From Mesorhabditis belari (Eukaryota; Nematoda; Chromadorea; Rhabditida; Rhabditidae), in contig CAUEEP010000934.1 in the NCBI GenBank assembly GCA_958450365.1, positions 1,627,001-1,691,000 of the forward strand: a DNA stretch of 64,000 nucleotides, given 5' to 3'. Positions 20,655 through 32,200 of this stretch are shown here, piece after piece. Within the stretch, counting starts at the first letter, position 1. The number at the start of each line of letters is the position of its first letter. A model generated the notes under the pieces. It was not told where the DNA came from and ran no database searches. It saw nothing but the letters and a program-made list of their open reading frames with translations. Position numbers and translations under genes: made by a program.

Positions 20655-21200
20655 AGTTGTTCTTTTGTATGGAAACCCGTGCTGAAACCAAATTTTTCGG
20701 AATCAGCGTTAAAAATTACCCTAGAATTCAATAGAATTGTTTTTTTAGAAAAAATTATTTAAAGAATGGCTTGACTCGGAATCGAACCCTCGACCCTCGG
20801 ATTTCTGCTGGGCTGGACTGGTCGAGGTCGCGGGTTCAATTCCGTGAGAGGAAACTCTCAAGAGTGATCGGATTTGGAATGGAATTTGATTGGAGAACAG
20901 AATCCTAAGAAAATCAAGCTTCATTCCAAGCGGTTATTCTGGTCATGGAGTCGGAGCATTCCTCTCATTTGGCTCACTTGTGAGGGCTGGGCTGGATGCG
21001 GCACTTGTCAGGTCAGTCGAGTCCAGCAGTCCAGCCCAGCAGCAATCCGAGGGTCCAGGGTTCGATTCCGAGTCAAGCCATTCTTTAAATAATTTTTTTC
21101 TAAAAAAACACAATTTTATTGAATTCTAGGGTAATTTTTAACGCTGATTCCGAAAAATTTGGTTTCAGCACGGGTTTCCATACAAAAGAACAAATAAACT
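20655..21200. mobile_element. Foldback element with a tRNA 3' half in each arm
   Basis: Arms of about 140 bp (20655-20795 and 21058-21200) contain GTATGGAAACCCGTGCTGAA, TTCGGAATCAGCGTTAAAAA and AGAATGGCTTGACTCGGAAT, and inverted partners. The inner end of each arm, GGGTTCGATTCCGAGTCAAG read inward, is a T-arm plus acceptor-like sequence. Confidence 0.7.
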
Positions 21201-21204
21201 CCAC

Positions 21205-21545
21205 TTGAAATTTGCTGGGCGGGATGCGGTACTCCTCTTGTCAGTTCCTCACCGTCGCTCGAAGCTGTCAGCTCCAAAACAGTTCTCAGCTAGAAAAGGG
21301 AACCCCCTTATGCTAGAGCTGTTTGCCAGATCGTGAGCGATCTGAACAGATCGATGGGGCAGGATCCGGATGGACAGGCTCCGGCTGGGCAGGATGCAGT
21401 ACTCCCCTTGTCAGTTCCTCACCGTCGCTCGAAGCTGTCAGCTCCAAAACAGTTCTCAGCTAGAAAAGGGAGCTGAAAAGGGAGCTTTATGCTAGAGCTG
21501 TTTGCCAGATCGTGAGCGATTACGCGATCGCATAAAGAACATGAT
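21205..21545. repeat. Direct duplication of about 150 bp
   Basis: Two copies (21223-21347 and 21384-21540) share GTCAGTTCCTCACCGTCGCT, CGAAGCTGTCAGCTCCAAAA, CAGTTCTCAGCTAGAAAAGG and TTGCCAGATCGTGAGCGAT. Confidence 0.8.
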
Positions 21546-21629
21546 TAATTCGGTGATTTTCATAGCAATAAGAAAAAAGTTCACTCCAAGGCTAGGGTTC
21601 ACTTCAAAAGTTTTTCTATTAGGTCCATT

Positions 21630-22250
21630 TTCGAACTGAGGGGTTTTTAAAAGACAACTGACTTAGTGCCAAAATATACAAAATATATGGATTTATATTG
21701 TAAAATAAATTTCAGCTTATTTAATTTGATAGAAATTTTTTTTATAGCCATTCAAAGTTAGAGTCAAAAGTTGTCCAAAGTTTCCTTAAAATAGCTATAA
21801 AAATTGAACCAAAAAGTTCGGTAAATGGCTTATTTTGTTGGGAATTATACGTAGATGCTTAAAGTGAAGCTACATTAAACATTTATTTGTTGAAAGTGAC
21901 AGAAAGATTGCGCGGACTGACTTCAGTTCGGGGTTGGAAGTTAGGAGATCTCTTTGAAACTCGCCCGCGCGCCTATTTCTCTCACTTACAAAAGAGAAAT
22001 GTTAGATGTAGCTTCACTTTAAGCATCTACGTATAATTCCCAACAAAATAAGCCATTTACCGAACTTTTTGGTTCAATTTTTATAGCTATTTTAAGGGAA
22101 CTTTGGACAACTTTTGACTCTAACTTTGAATGGCTATAAAAAAAATTTCTATCAAATTAAATAAGCTGAAATTTATTTTACAATATAAATCCATATATTT
22201 TGTATATTTTTTATTTTGCCACTAAGTCGATTGTCTTTTAAAAAAGCTCT
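21630..22250. mobile_element. 620-bp foldback with about 260-bp near-perfect arms
   Basis: Left arm 21640-21895 and right arm 22000-22250 pair along TTTAAAAGACAA, AATATATGGATTTATATTGT, AGTCAAAAGTTGTCCAAAG, TTGAACCAAAAAGTTCGGTA and ATTATACGTAGATGCTTAAA. Non-coding spacer of about 100 bp. Likely a foldback or long-TIR MITE. Confidence 0.85.
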
Positions 22251-22497
22251 TAATTCGTAAACGAACGTGGCATATCGACTCGATTTTATCGCTTTCTCAT
22301 CCCCAAACGGGCTTCTTCTTTCCTTCTGATGCCAGTGCCTTACATGTATTCAATTTTCCTTTTCCCCCCCTTAAATTTGCTTGTTAATTTGCTTATCACA
22401 GTTATAGTGCCTTTTTCTTTTCAAAAGTTTATTGGTGGTTTTAGTTTGTGATAGACATGGACGCTACAAATTACAAGACTACAAACTACAAACCCTT

Positions 22498-22795
22498 GTA
22501 GAAACGCTTAGAATAGAGAGTTTTCAAAACTTTTTTTACCAAAAGATTAAGCAAAATTTAGGCTTTTGAATGACACCAAAATCAAGAAAATCTATTATCT
22601 CTACTCTGAGAACAAGCTATTTATAGTGGAGTAGAGTCGGATGAGACTACAACTTGAAAAAAACGTTAAATCTCAACATACAGAATATGATTTGGCTTGG
22701 TTTTGGTATCATTCAAAAGCCTAAATTTTGCTTAATCTTTTGGTAAAAAAAGTTTTGAAAAATCTCTATTCTAAGCGTTTCTACAAGGGTTTATA
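22498..22795. mobile_element. Foldback with about 90-bp arms
   Basis: TGTAGAAACGCTTAGAATAG and ACCAAAAGATTAAGCAAAAT in the left arm have inverted partners at 22700-22795. Spacer of about 110 bp. Confidence 0.8.
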
Positions 22796-22799
22796 GTCT

Positions 22800-23246
22800 A
22801 GTTTGTAGTCTAGTTTGTTAGGTAACGTTCTCGATAAGATTCGCTTCAGATTTCTTAGAAATTCATATTTCTTATTTTCAAAATTACCATTTCTTATTAG
22901 AAAAAGTCGACATTTTCAACTATTTTAGTGAAAATTTACAATAATTTTGAAGATATTCAGCTAAAAAGCGTTTTTCACTTATTGAGAACTTTACAGCTAA
23001 AATTTCTAGGTTTTCACTGGGTGGTTTGTTCTTTTTTTTCTTTTTTTTCGTTTATTCGTGTGTTGCCGATTATAAAAATCTTTCTGGTTGTTGTTTTTTG
23101 AATAAAAATTTATTAAAAACGATAGTTTATTTCAATTTTCATGTGTTAATGGCTTTTATTTAATTGTTTTTTTCAAAAAATATTTCTCAATTTTGTATTC
23201 GAATTAAATTTTGATGGAATATTAATGGGAATTTAGTCTTTTTTAG
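22800..23246. other. AT-rich intergenic stretch
   Basis: No gene, RNA or repeat structure recognised. Confidence 0.5.
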
Positions 23247-24270
23247 AATTAGAGTGTGTTCCTCGCGAGTAATGCGTTTTTTTAAAAAGCACACTTGGGA
23301 AAAAATTATTGCAAAAAAAGGGTAGGCTACTTTGCGCCAAATTTTTTGCGCAACTCGCCATAACTTTCTTATAAGTGAACCAATCTTTATGATTTTGGTT
23401 TCATTTTGTAGATCTCAACAATGACAATAAAATGAAACCAAAATAATAAAGATTGGTTTATTTGAAGAAAGTTATGGCGAGTTGCGCAAAACGACCCAGC
23501 GGAAATTAGCCTACTTTGCGCAACTCGCCATAACTTTCTAATAGTGAACCAATCTTTATGATTTTGGTTTCATTTTGTAGATCTCAACAATGACAATAAA
23601 ATGAAACCAAAATAATAAAGATTGGTTTATTTGGAAGAAAGTTATGGCGAGTTGCGCAAACGACCCAGCGGAAATTAGCCTACTTTGCGCAACTCGCCAC
23701 AACTTTCTTATAAGTGAACCAATCTTTATGATTTTGGTGTCATTTTATTGTCATTGTTGAGATCTAGAAAATGACACCAAAATCATAAAGATTGGTCCAC
23801 CTAGAAGAAAGTTATGGCGAGTTGCGCAAAAAGTTTGGCGCAAAGTAGCCTACCCCCCAAAACAATGACGCAAAAATGACGAGCCTCGCATTATATACGA
23901 CACTTTTTAAAGATACTCAGCCGTTTAACTGCTTTGGTGGGAAATTTCTTTCCAATGTAAAAAAGGATTTTTTTTTAAAGACCTGGGGGTAGGCTTTCCT
24001 CAACAGGGTCATTTGCGCAACTCGCCATAACTTTCTTCCAAGTAAACCAATCTTTATGATTTTGGTTTCATTTTATTGTCATTGTTGAGATCTAGAAAAT
24101 GACACCAAAATCATAAAGATTGGCTTAGTTAGAAAAAAGTTATGGCGAGTTGCGCAAACGACCCGGTTGCGCAAATGACCCTAGGGCGCACTTTTTAGAA
24201 AACGCATTACTTGACAATTACTCATGCAAATTTGCTCGAGTAATTACTTACTCGCGAGGAACACACTCTA
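23247..24270. mobile_element. Composite TIR element holding four tandem hairpins
   Basis: Outer ends AGAGTGTGTTCCTCGCGAGT and its complement near 24250-24268. An inner element with ends GGGTAGGCTACTTTGCGCC spans about 23317-23862. Four 140-bp hairpins (23348-23487, 23518-23657, 23687-23827, 24015-24155) each begin GCGCAACTCGCCATAACTTT and end with the complement. No transposase frame. It ends about 50 bp before the COMM gene start. Confidence 0.8.
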
Positions 24271-24318
24271 TTTACAATCAATTCTGCAAAAATTTATTAT
24301 ATTTTCAAGCAAAATTTG

Positions 24319-26268
24319 ATGTCTGATCGGGAAAACGAGCTCGTCAAGACGATCACCGCTTTTGATTGGACAGTAAAAGTATGCTTTTGCTTTTGCTTTT
24401 GCTAAGAAAACCATTTTCAAAGTAAAATCCAGTGAATCCAACCAAGTTTACAAATTTGACGCTAAAAGTGGCGGGTAGACTTTGCGCTCGAGTACAAATG
24501 TGCCCTATCTAGTGCACTGAATGACTAGGAATAGTTATTAGAGAGGGTAGGAACGCGACTGTACGGGGTCGAGGGCGGCATTACGTATATGACGTATATT
24601 AGAGGTATTACGGTAATAGTTATAGACTTGGAATAAGATATTCGAGCTGGAATAAGACTTAGAAAAAAAAATCCAACACTTTCCCCTGTCTCTTGACGTT
24701 TTTGTGTAAAAATTGTGATAAAATCTTTTCCAAATTATAGTTTGTGGCGCCAGTGGACGCGTCTCTCTCATCGCTTCGACCGATTTTTGTGTTATTCCTG
24801 AAATTCGACGATCATTCAGAGAAACGATACGAATTCACGAGGAAAGAGGTGAGCCAAAAATACTTTACAAATTGGATTAGGAGATTAAGATTGATTAAAG
24901 TAGTTTAGCGCCTTTTATTAGACTTTTTAGAAAGTCTTTTCCTTTCTTCTTTTCCTTCCTTTCTATTTTCTTTGAAAAATAACAAAGTCACTAATTAGGG
25001 TGACCAAGAATTTTCGAACTCGATCATTTTGCTTGTTGAGAATTCCCTCGACGGTAAATATCTTTTCATCGGTGAACAGGATGTTGTGGTGATGGATTCC
25101 GTTGAACCGTTGCAAAAGTTGGGCACATTGGCCTTTTCGCTTGTCCTTCGCAATCCCTTCCAATTAGCTGATAGTAATTGAGATTTGTTCTTCTTGTACG
25201 GCTTCATTTTCAGCTTTTTCTTGATGATTGTGTTGACGGAGCTTCTCTTCAGATCCATTTCCTGTCGGGGAATGGCACCCATTTCCTCTGCCATTCCTCG
25301 AGCCGATTGGTTAGAGTTAATTAACCTTTTTTAAAAGGTTAATTTTCGCAAAATATCCACGTTTTAGGGTGAGACAGAAAGCAAAAAATGCGTTTTTCTT
25401 CATTTCTTCATTGGAAGCCTTGTTTTTCATATAGGAAATAGTTGTAGAGAAGACTAAAACACATCGAATTATATATAAAATGACCGCAATTCTTGAAAGA
25501 AAAGTTTTAGGCGTGCTTTCTAAAGCCTGGATACGCTACCGTATCCCGTAGTAAAATTCCCCTTTGCCATTATTGTCATTTTTCTGCATTCCGTGGTGGA
25601 ATCGTGAATGTTGTCCAGTTTTTTTAATGCTGAGTCTCGCATAAGTTTTTTTCCGCCTTCTGTAAAATCTATCCTCCTTTTTCTAGAGTGTTTTAAAGTT
25701 ATTTGTCACCCCGAATTGCCTTTTCGTTATATTGTTCCGCCTGTTTAAATTTCTAAAATCGTTTTCTTTCGTTTCTCTCAGCTTTCTTCTACTCTATTTT
25801 CTTTGAATCTTTTTGTACGTGTCGTATAAACTTAACTTAACCAATTCTCTTTTAACTAAAACGCACAAAATCTATCAAATCAAATCGGCGCGATCTTTTT
25901 GAGGTTTTTCTCGAGTCTTGTGTCTAATTGTTTGAGTCTTGTGTCTAATTATTTTAGAAAGAGGATTAGTGAGCAAAAGCAAAAACCATTTAACCTTACT
26001 CAATATTGAGTAAGGTTAAATGGTTCTTGATTTAATTTTTTGATAACCATTAACTAAGAAATCGGTTGAATACATCAAAACGGGGAAAAGATACCAGTAA
26101 TTGGTACTAATAACTGGTATCTTCGGGAATGATTATGTTAAAGCAATTTCTTCTCAATTTCTTCTCAATAATTTCTTTGATTTAAAAATGTTTTTTTTAA
26201 ACAAACATCAAGCATTGTTTTAGTTCAACGACTTCTATTCGAAACTCCCGAAATTGGCGGATCATTAA
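24319..26268 (+). CDS. Minimal COMM-domain protein (COMMD6-like)
   Basis: Exons 24319-24378, 24741-24848 and 26224-26268, all phase 0, give a 70-residue protein. It starts MSDRENELVKTITAFDWTVK and ends FTRKEFNDFYSKLPKLADH. The FDW motif at the beginning, the central VLFLKFDDHSEK strand and the final F-x-x-x-E-F-x-x-F-Y-x-x-L helix are the hallmarks of the COMM domain, which mediates assembly of COMMD proteins into the Commander/CCC endosomal recycling complex. At 70 aa it is little more than the domain itself, like human COMMD6. A TTTCAAG sequence just before the ATG could be a spliced-leader acceptor. Intron 2 holds a dead mariner transposase. The last exon ends 8 bases before the dhod-1 start. 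The family call rests on pattern recognition only. Confidence 0.68.
24963..25320 (-). pseudogene. Mariner/Tc1-type transposase remnant
   Basis: Minus strand, two frames: MAEEMGAIPRQEMDLKRSSV then VNTIIKKKLKMKPYKKNKSQ (helix-turn-helix/linker of the family), and, after a frameshift, HNILFTDEKIFTVEGI with the FTDEK motif carrying a catalytic Asp. The C-terminal third is missing. Lies in intron 2 of the COMM gene. Confidence 0.7.
26206..26223 (+). promoter_or_regulatory. Shared splice acceptor: cis for the COMM gene, possible trans acceptor for dhod-1
   Basis: A pyrimidine-rich AG just before 26224 opens the last COMM exon. The same AG is the only obvious acceptor close to the dhod-1 ATG at 26277. 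In nematodes a spliced leader added here would give dhod-1 a 53-nt 5' leader that contains the COMM stop codon in another frame. Inference only. Confidence 0.4.
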
Positions 26269-26276
26269 AAGAAAAA

Positions 26277-29200
26277 ATGTACGGCAAACTTCCGCCCGGA
26301 TATATTGCCAAATCGTCGGTTTGTAGTTAAATTTTAAATCTTACAATATTAGATTGGCAATTTGAAAGTTGGTACACTTTTTCTTTTCCATAAAACATAT
26401 TTAATACGCCAATTGAAATAGACTTCTCGGCTCTTGCACAGTTTCCAGGATTTTGAACGAGTCGTCCCGATTTGAAGGCCTATAACTTTGTCCAGAGATA
26501 ATATTTTTGTTAACTTTTGATATCATTGAACAGATGACATTCTAGGCTTTCAAATGATACTAAATAGAGCTTGATTGGATCATCCAGTCGAAGGAAATCA
26601 GAGCCAACTCTGAGCCAATAAGGCCTATCCAACTCGGGTGTCGTGTCGCCTTGTTTACAAAGGAATGAAAAACTCAGTGAAGTTCTATTTAGTATCATTT
26701 GAAAGCCTAGAATGTCGTCTGTCCAATGATATCAAAAGTTAACAAAAATATTATCTCTGGACAAAGTTATAGGCCTTCAAATCGGGACGACTCGTTCAAA
26801 ATCCCGGATTCTTTCAAAATGCCCGGAAACTGCACAAGAGACGACTTCTCTAAATAAAAGTTATACAGTGGAACCTCTCTATAACGTAACTCACGGGACG
26901 GCTATAGCTTACGTTATATAGAGGTTTACGTTATATAGAGTGCCGTTTTATATAGCTTAACGACGGCCGGGACCGGTCACGCCTTACGTTATAGAGAGGT
27001 TTACGTTATATCGAGGTTCGTTATAGAGAGGTTCGACTGTATATTATCTAATTTAAGACATGCTTAAGCAAATTTGGGTGACTTTTGAAACAAATTTGAG
27101 CAGAAATTCAGGTTTTTCTGAAAATTCTTCAAACAGACATATAACTAAAGCAATTAGACAAATCGCGCTGAGAATTCGGCTATTTATCGAACTTGTTATG
27201 CTCTCTCTTGTTTTATTGGCACTAAAATAGGTTTATGTGGAAGAAAGTGCTCAAATCGCTTCATCGAGTTCATCATTTTTGGGTTCTCAACTTCTTGCCC
27301 CCTAAAAACCTACAAAACCGTGGCTTTTCGAAATTTAAAAACTGTTGAAAGCCTGGTTTAGAGAATAAATGGGCCTTTTTATTGGTAAAAACTGTAGATT
27401 AATTGGTGCACTAGTTATTTCTAAAAAGTGCAATGAATAAGTAGACCATCTTTCAAGTTGCCAATCTAATAGATATTTAGCTAATTATTAATATTTTAGG
27501 TTTACTGCATTGCTGGCGGGTTGATCGGCTTTGGTGCTGTCGAATTTCTCTTCGGTGGAGAGACTTTTTACGAAAAAGCGGTTTGTTGCTCATAAACAAT
27601 CTAAAAGTCAAGTCTAAAAGTCATTTGTCAAATGACAAATGTTACTGTAAGTTCAAAATATCTCATTTCACTTATTTTATTAATGTTTTAGCATAAATTT
27701 AAAATATCTAAGCTAACTCAGGCAAATTCTGTCAAAATGGCTTTGACTGAATCATTTCTGACAATGAGCCAAGTTGAAGCTAAAAGTTGTAAGCACTTTC
27801 CGATCATATAGTATAAAAATTGAGGAATTGTAAATTGCTAAGATTAAGAAGTAATATACAAATTGCCAAGAATATTTGTAAACTTTCAGGTAATGCCAAT
27901 CATTCACAAGATGGCCGATGGGGAGACGGCACACCGGTGGGCGATCTCGTCCTGCAAGTACGGCCTTTTACCGCGTTTCGGCCCGAATCACTGGGAATAC
28001 CCGGAGCTGGAGTGTGAGGTGAGGGTTTTAATATATTACTTATTCCAATTGAAAAGCTTTCTTCGATAGAAGAGCCTTCTTTAGTCAAAAATTTTCGTTT
28101 TTTGGATTTATCATTAGATAGCAAAATGCTCCACTTTTTAGCCTTTAAATAAATAGTCCAAAGCCTTTAAATAATAGTTATTTACTAAAAAGCTTAATAA
28201 CGTCGAAAAGCGGATGAAAATCCAACAAAAACACCAATTTTTGAGCTTTTGAGCCGGCTCTTCTATTAGAATTTTACAGTACTGTTCTAAAAAAACTTAT
28301 TTTAGTTTATCGGCAGAAAGCTGAAAAACCCGATTGGTTTGGCGGCTGGTTTCGACAAAGTGAGTACAAGTTTTATGAATTTTCTAACTGAGAAAGTACA
28401 AAAAATGAGAAAGGATCAACTTTTTAGAATGGTGACGCGATTCTCCCACTCGCCAACAGTGGCTTCGGGATGATCGAAATCGGTTCGATCACTCCATTGC
28501 CACAACCGGGAAACGCGTATCCGAGGGTGTTTCGACTGGAAGAGGACAAGGTTTGGTTATCACAATTTTTTGACTTTTTTTGGAGATTTTCCTGATTACA
28601 TGACCCCCTGTACATGAAAAATTCATCACCACCACAACAACAAAGTGAAAGATTAGTTGTGGGCATTGAAGTGACCAAAGCTCATAATAAAAAATATTTT
28701 TATATATCCTTTATTCAGGAAATGAAATAAAGTGCTCAAGATTTAAGATTAATACACATGAAGTCATACACATAAAAACTAAAATGATCGATAAAAAGCA
28801 ACACGATATAATGTATGGAATAAATGGCTAGCACAAATAAAGTCAAGAATCTACTAGAAATTCAAGATCTACTTCAATGAGAAACCAGGCACTGAACTGG
28901 GTCCGGTTTCACCAAACTATTTAGCATTTATTTTTGATCTTGAACCCTTAGGCCCGTCGCTTTTGATCACGGATCATCTACAGATAATTTAGAGGTTCCA
29001 AGACTATTAGACTCTAAAAATTCTAGGGAGTAAATTCCAAATTCTGGAAGTTCTTATTGGAAAAGACTTATACACAAGATTATGTCTGTGAGTTTCTAAT
29101 GATGATGCGAATTTCTAACATAAAAGAACCTCTTTTTGAATTAACGCGATTGACTTTGCGATTAACTTTGAATAAATCTTGAAAGAAAGGATAGCTTGCT

Positions 29201-32200
29201 TGCTCTTTATAATTTTGAAATATTCTATTAAATCCGTGATCAAGCGACGGAGCCTAAGGGATTTAAGATCAAAAATAAATGCTAAATAGTTTGGTGAAAC
29301 CGGGCCCAGTTCAGTGCCTGGTTTCTCATTGAAGCCCTAGTTCATCCCAGCTTCATCCCAGCCCCAGTCAAGCAAATCAGAGGTCAGACTCCGGTTTGCT
29401 GACTTGAAACCCTAAATACTGGTGCTGGTAACAGTACAAAAGAATATAGGATTTTCTACTTATTACCCTAATTGTAAGCTTCTCCTTTAGGCGACGATCA
29501 ATCGCTACGGTTTCAACAGTGACGGTGTGGGACGGGTTCAGCAACGGGTGAAAGTCAGGGATTTGCATAAAATAAATAAAAAAACCTATAGATATAGATA
29601 AATATCGATAAAATTTATCCTAAAATAAGTACTTGATAGATTTTAGGCAGCTCGTGGCACTCCTTGGTCTCCAGAGATGGCAATTTTCGGGGTGAATCTC
29701 GGCAAGAACAAGCTCACCGATGAAGAGAAGTAAGGGCTAAAAACATTTGAATTATCTAGCTTATCCAAATTTTAAATTCAATAAAATTATCCTTAGATAG
29801 CTATAGATATCTATAGCTTTTTATACATTTTTATACATTTATTCAATTCCAGCACTAAATTGGACTATGAAGTCGGGGTGAACTATTTTGCGGGATTCTC
29901 CGACTATTTGGTCGTCAATGTATCCTCGCCGAACACTCCAGGACTCCGGTCAATGCAAGGAAGAAAACAATTGGAACAGGTAGAAATAGACTTTTCTCTA
30001 ATAACCTATAGGAGCGTCGCGTAGTCGAAGTTTACTTTTAAAGAAACACTCAAATCTCGACACTAGTAATAGTTTCTAGGGTAATAAAACTACCCTAGAA
30101 AAAGTGGCTTTGAAGAAAAAAAAGTGGACCCCCAAGTCCACTAGTACCGGGTTTTTTTTTGAGAGTGTAAAGTCAAGTAGTCAAAAATGGTGACGACTCA
30201 ATGATGCGGTTTAGACGCGGTTTAGACAAACTTTGCGCTAAGGAAATCTATCTTCGTGTCTATAGATAAAAGATAGAGCACAAAAAGTTTGGTATATAGT
30301 CAAATTTTGAGAGAAATTCATTCAATCAATTTCTTCGTCGAGGTTTTTATAGATTTTCTGCGAAAAACCCAATGTTTTCACTGTCGAATTTATTTGAAAG
30401 TGAACCAAAATTGACTTTAAAAGATGGGAAATTGAATGAAATGACTGAAAAGATGGGAAATTGAACAATAAACACTTTTTATTTTTAAGGGACGGTCAAA
30501 TGACACGAGTGCAAAGTCGAGTAGTCAAAAAGGGTGACGATGCGGTTCAATGATGCCGTTTAGACACTTTGCGCTAAGGAAATCTATCTTGGTGTCTATA
30601 GATAAAAGATAGAGCACAAAAAGTTTGATATATAACTAAATTTTGAGAGAAATTCATTCAGTCAATTTCTTCGTCGAGGTTTTGATAGATTTTCTACGAA
30701 AAACACGTTTATCACTCGCGAATTTTCTTGAAATTCAATCCAAATTGAGTTAAAAAGATGAAAATTGAACAATAAACAGAGGAGAGAGGAGAACGGAAAA
30801 AGAGAAATAGAGGAAAACGATAGGTTAATTGGTAAATATTTGTTAATTTTGATCACATTCGATAAGAGATCAAAAGGTTCAGTCAATGATTTCAAAATTT
30901 GGGTTAAACGAATGAAAATTGGCGCTGAGATTACGATAATTTTGATGCCTTTTAGAAAACGTTGAGTAATTGTTTTTATTGAAATTTATTGAAATTTGTT
31001 TTCATTTAGCTTCTCTCCTACGTCAAACGAGCCGTCGAGATGCACAAATTAGAGAAACCGCCGCGGATTTTCCTCAAAATTGCGCCCGATCTTGTGGAAG
31101 CTGAACTGAAAGACATTGCAAAGGTAGGGGAAAACATTGATAAAAGATTATGGTAGTTTTTTTTGAAGAAAGGATTAGCTATCCTTATAGAAATTTTGGT
31201 TATACTCTAGTCTGAGATGAAAACTAGAAATATTATCTATTGTTTTAATTGATTTACGACTCTTTAACGGACATTGAGCAGGCAGAGTTGTCATAAAGCT
31301 TGTCCCAGCTATTATAAAGTTTCTAAATTATATAGTCTCCACTTTCTCCACTAAATGATATAGTCTCCACTTTCTAGGTTGTGTTGGATTCAAGCTATGG
31401 TGTCACCGGTTTAATCATCTCAAACACAACAATCACTCGACCACCCGAGCTGAGAAGTGAACACAAAAGTTAGTGTTAACTTTGGTGATAATTTTTCAAC
31501 TCATTTTCCCGTTTAGATGAAATCGGTGGCCTTTCCGGTGCTCCAGTGAAAGCGTTGAGCACCGAGTGCATCAGAAAAATGTATCGGTGAGTTTAGAATT
31601 TGAAATAAACCAACAAAATTCTAAACACTTTAGTTTGACTAATGGCAAAGTGGCAATCATTGGCTGCGGTGGAGTGGGATCGGGTGAGGACGCTTACGAG
31701 AAGATTCGAGCTGGCGCAAGCGTTGTTCAACTGTACACGGCGATGGTCTACTTGGGTTTCCCCGTCATTGGAAAGGTTTGAAAGTGGCTCAATGATTTAG
31801 GCATTTGACAGTAGACTTGCTGATATTATCGATACAAATGGCATGTTCATCTTTGAGCGTTTAGATCTCAGCTTCTAGAACAGCTATCAAGCTATTGTCA
31901 GCTTTAGAATGTCAGCTTTAGATTGTCAGCTTTTGATTGTAAGCTTTCATTGTCAGCTTTCATTGTTAGCTTTCATTGTCAGCCTACTCACAATCGGGTT
32001 TAGCTTTCTCTTTTGAATTTGTAAGACTTTTACAGCTAACAGTTTGTTGATTTGAACAGAGACACTTACAGGTTTCTGGGGATTAAAAAGCGTGCTTTAG
32101 CCTCAGCAATGGGACTCTTCCCTCTTGGCTTAACTAGTTATAGCTCTAGGAACAACTACTGACCTGGTTTTGGCTTGTTCTGACTCATGACTCGTTCCTA

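Noticed and set aside
27752..28124. 60-74 aa frames on both strands around the dhod-1 third exon
   Set aside because: Shadows of exon 27890-28018.
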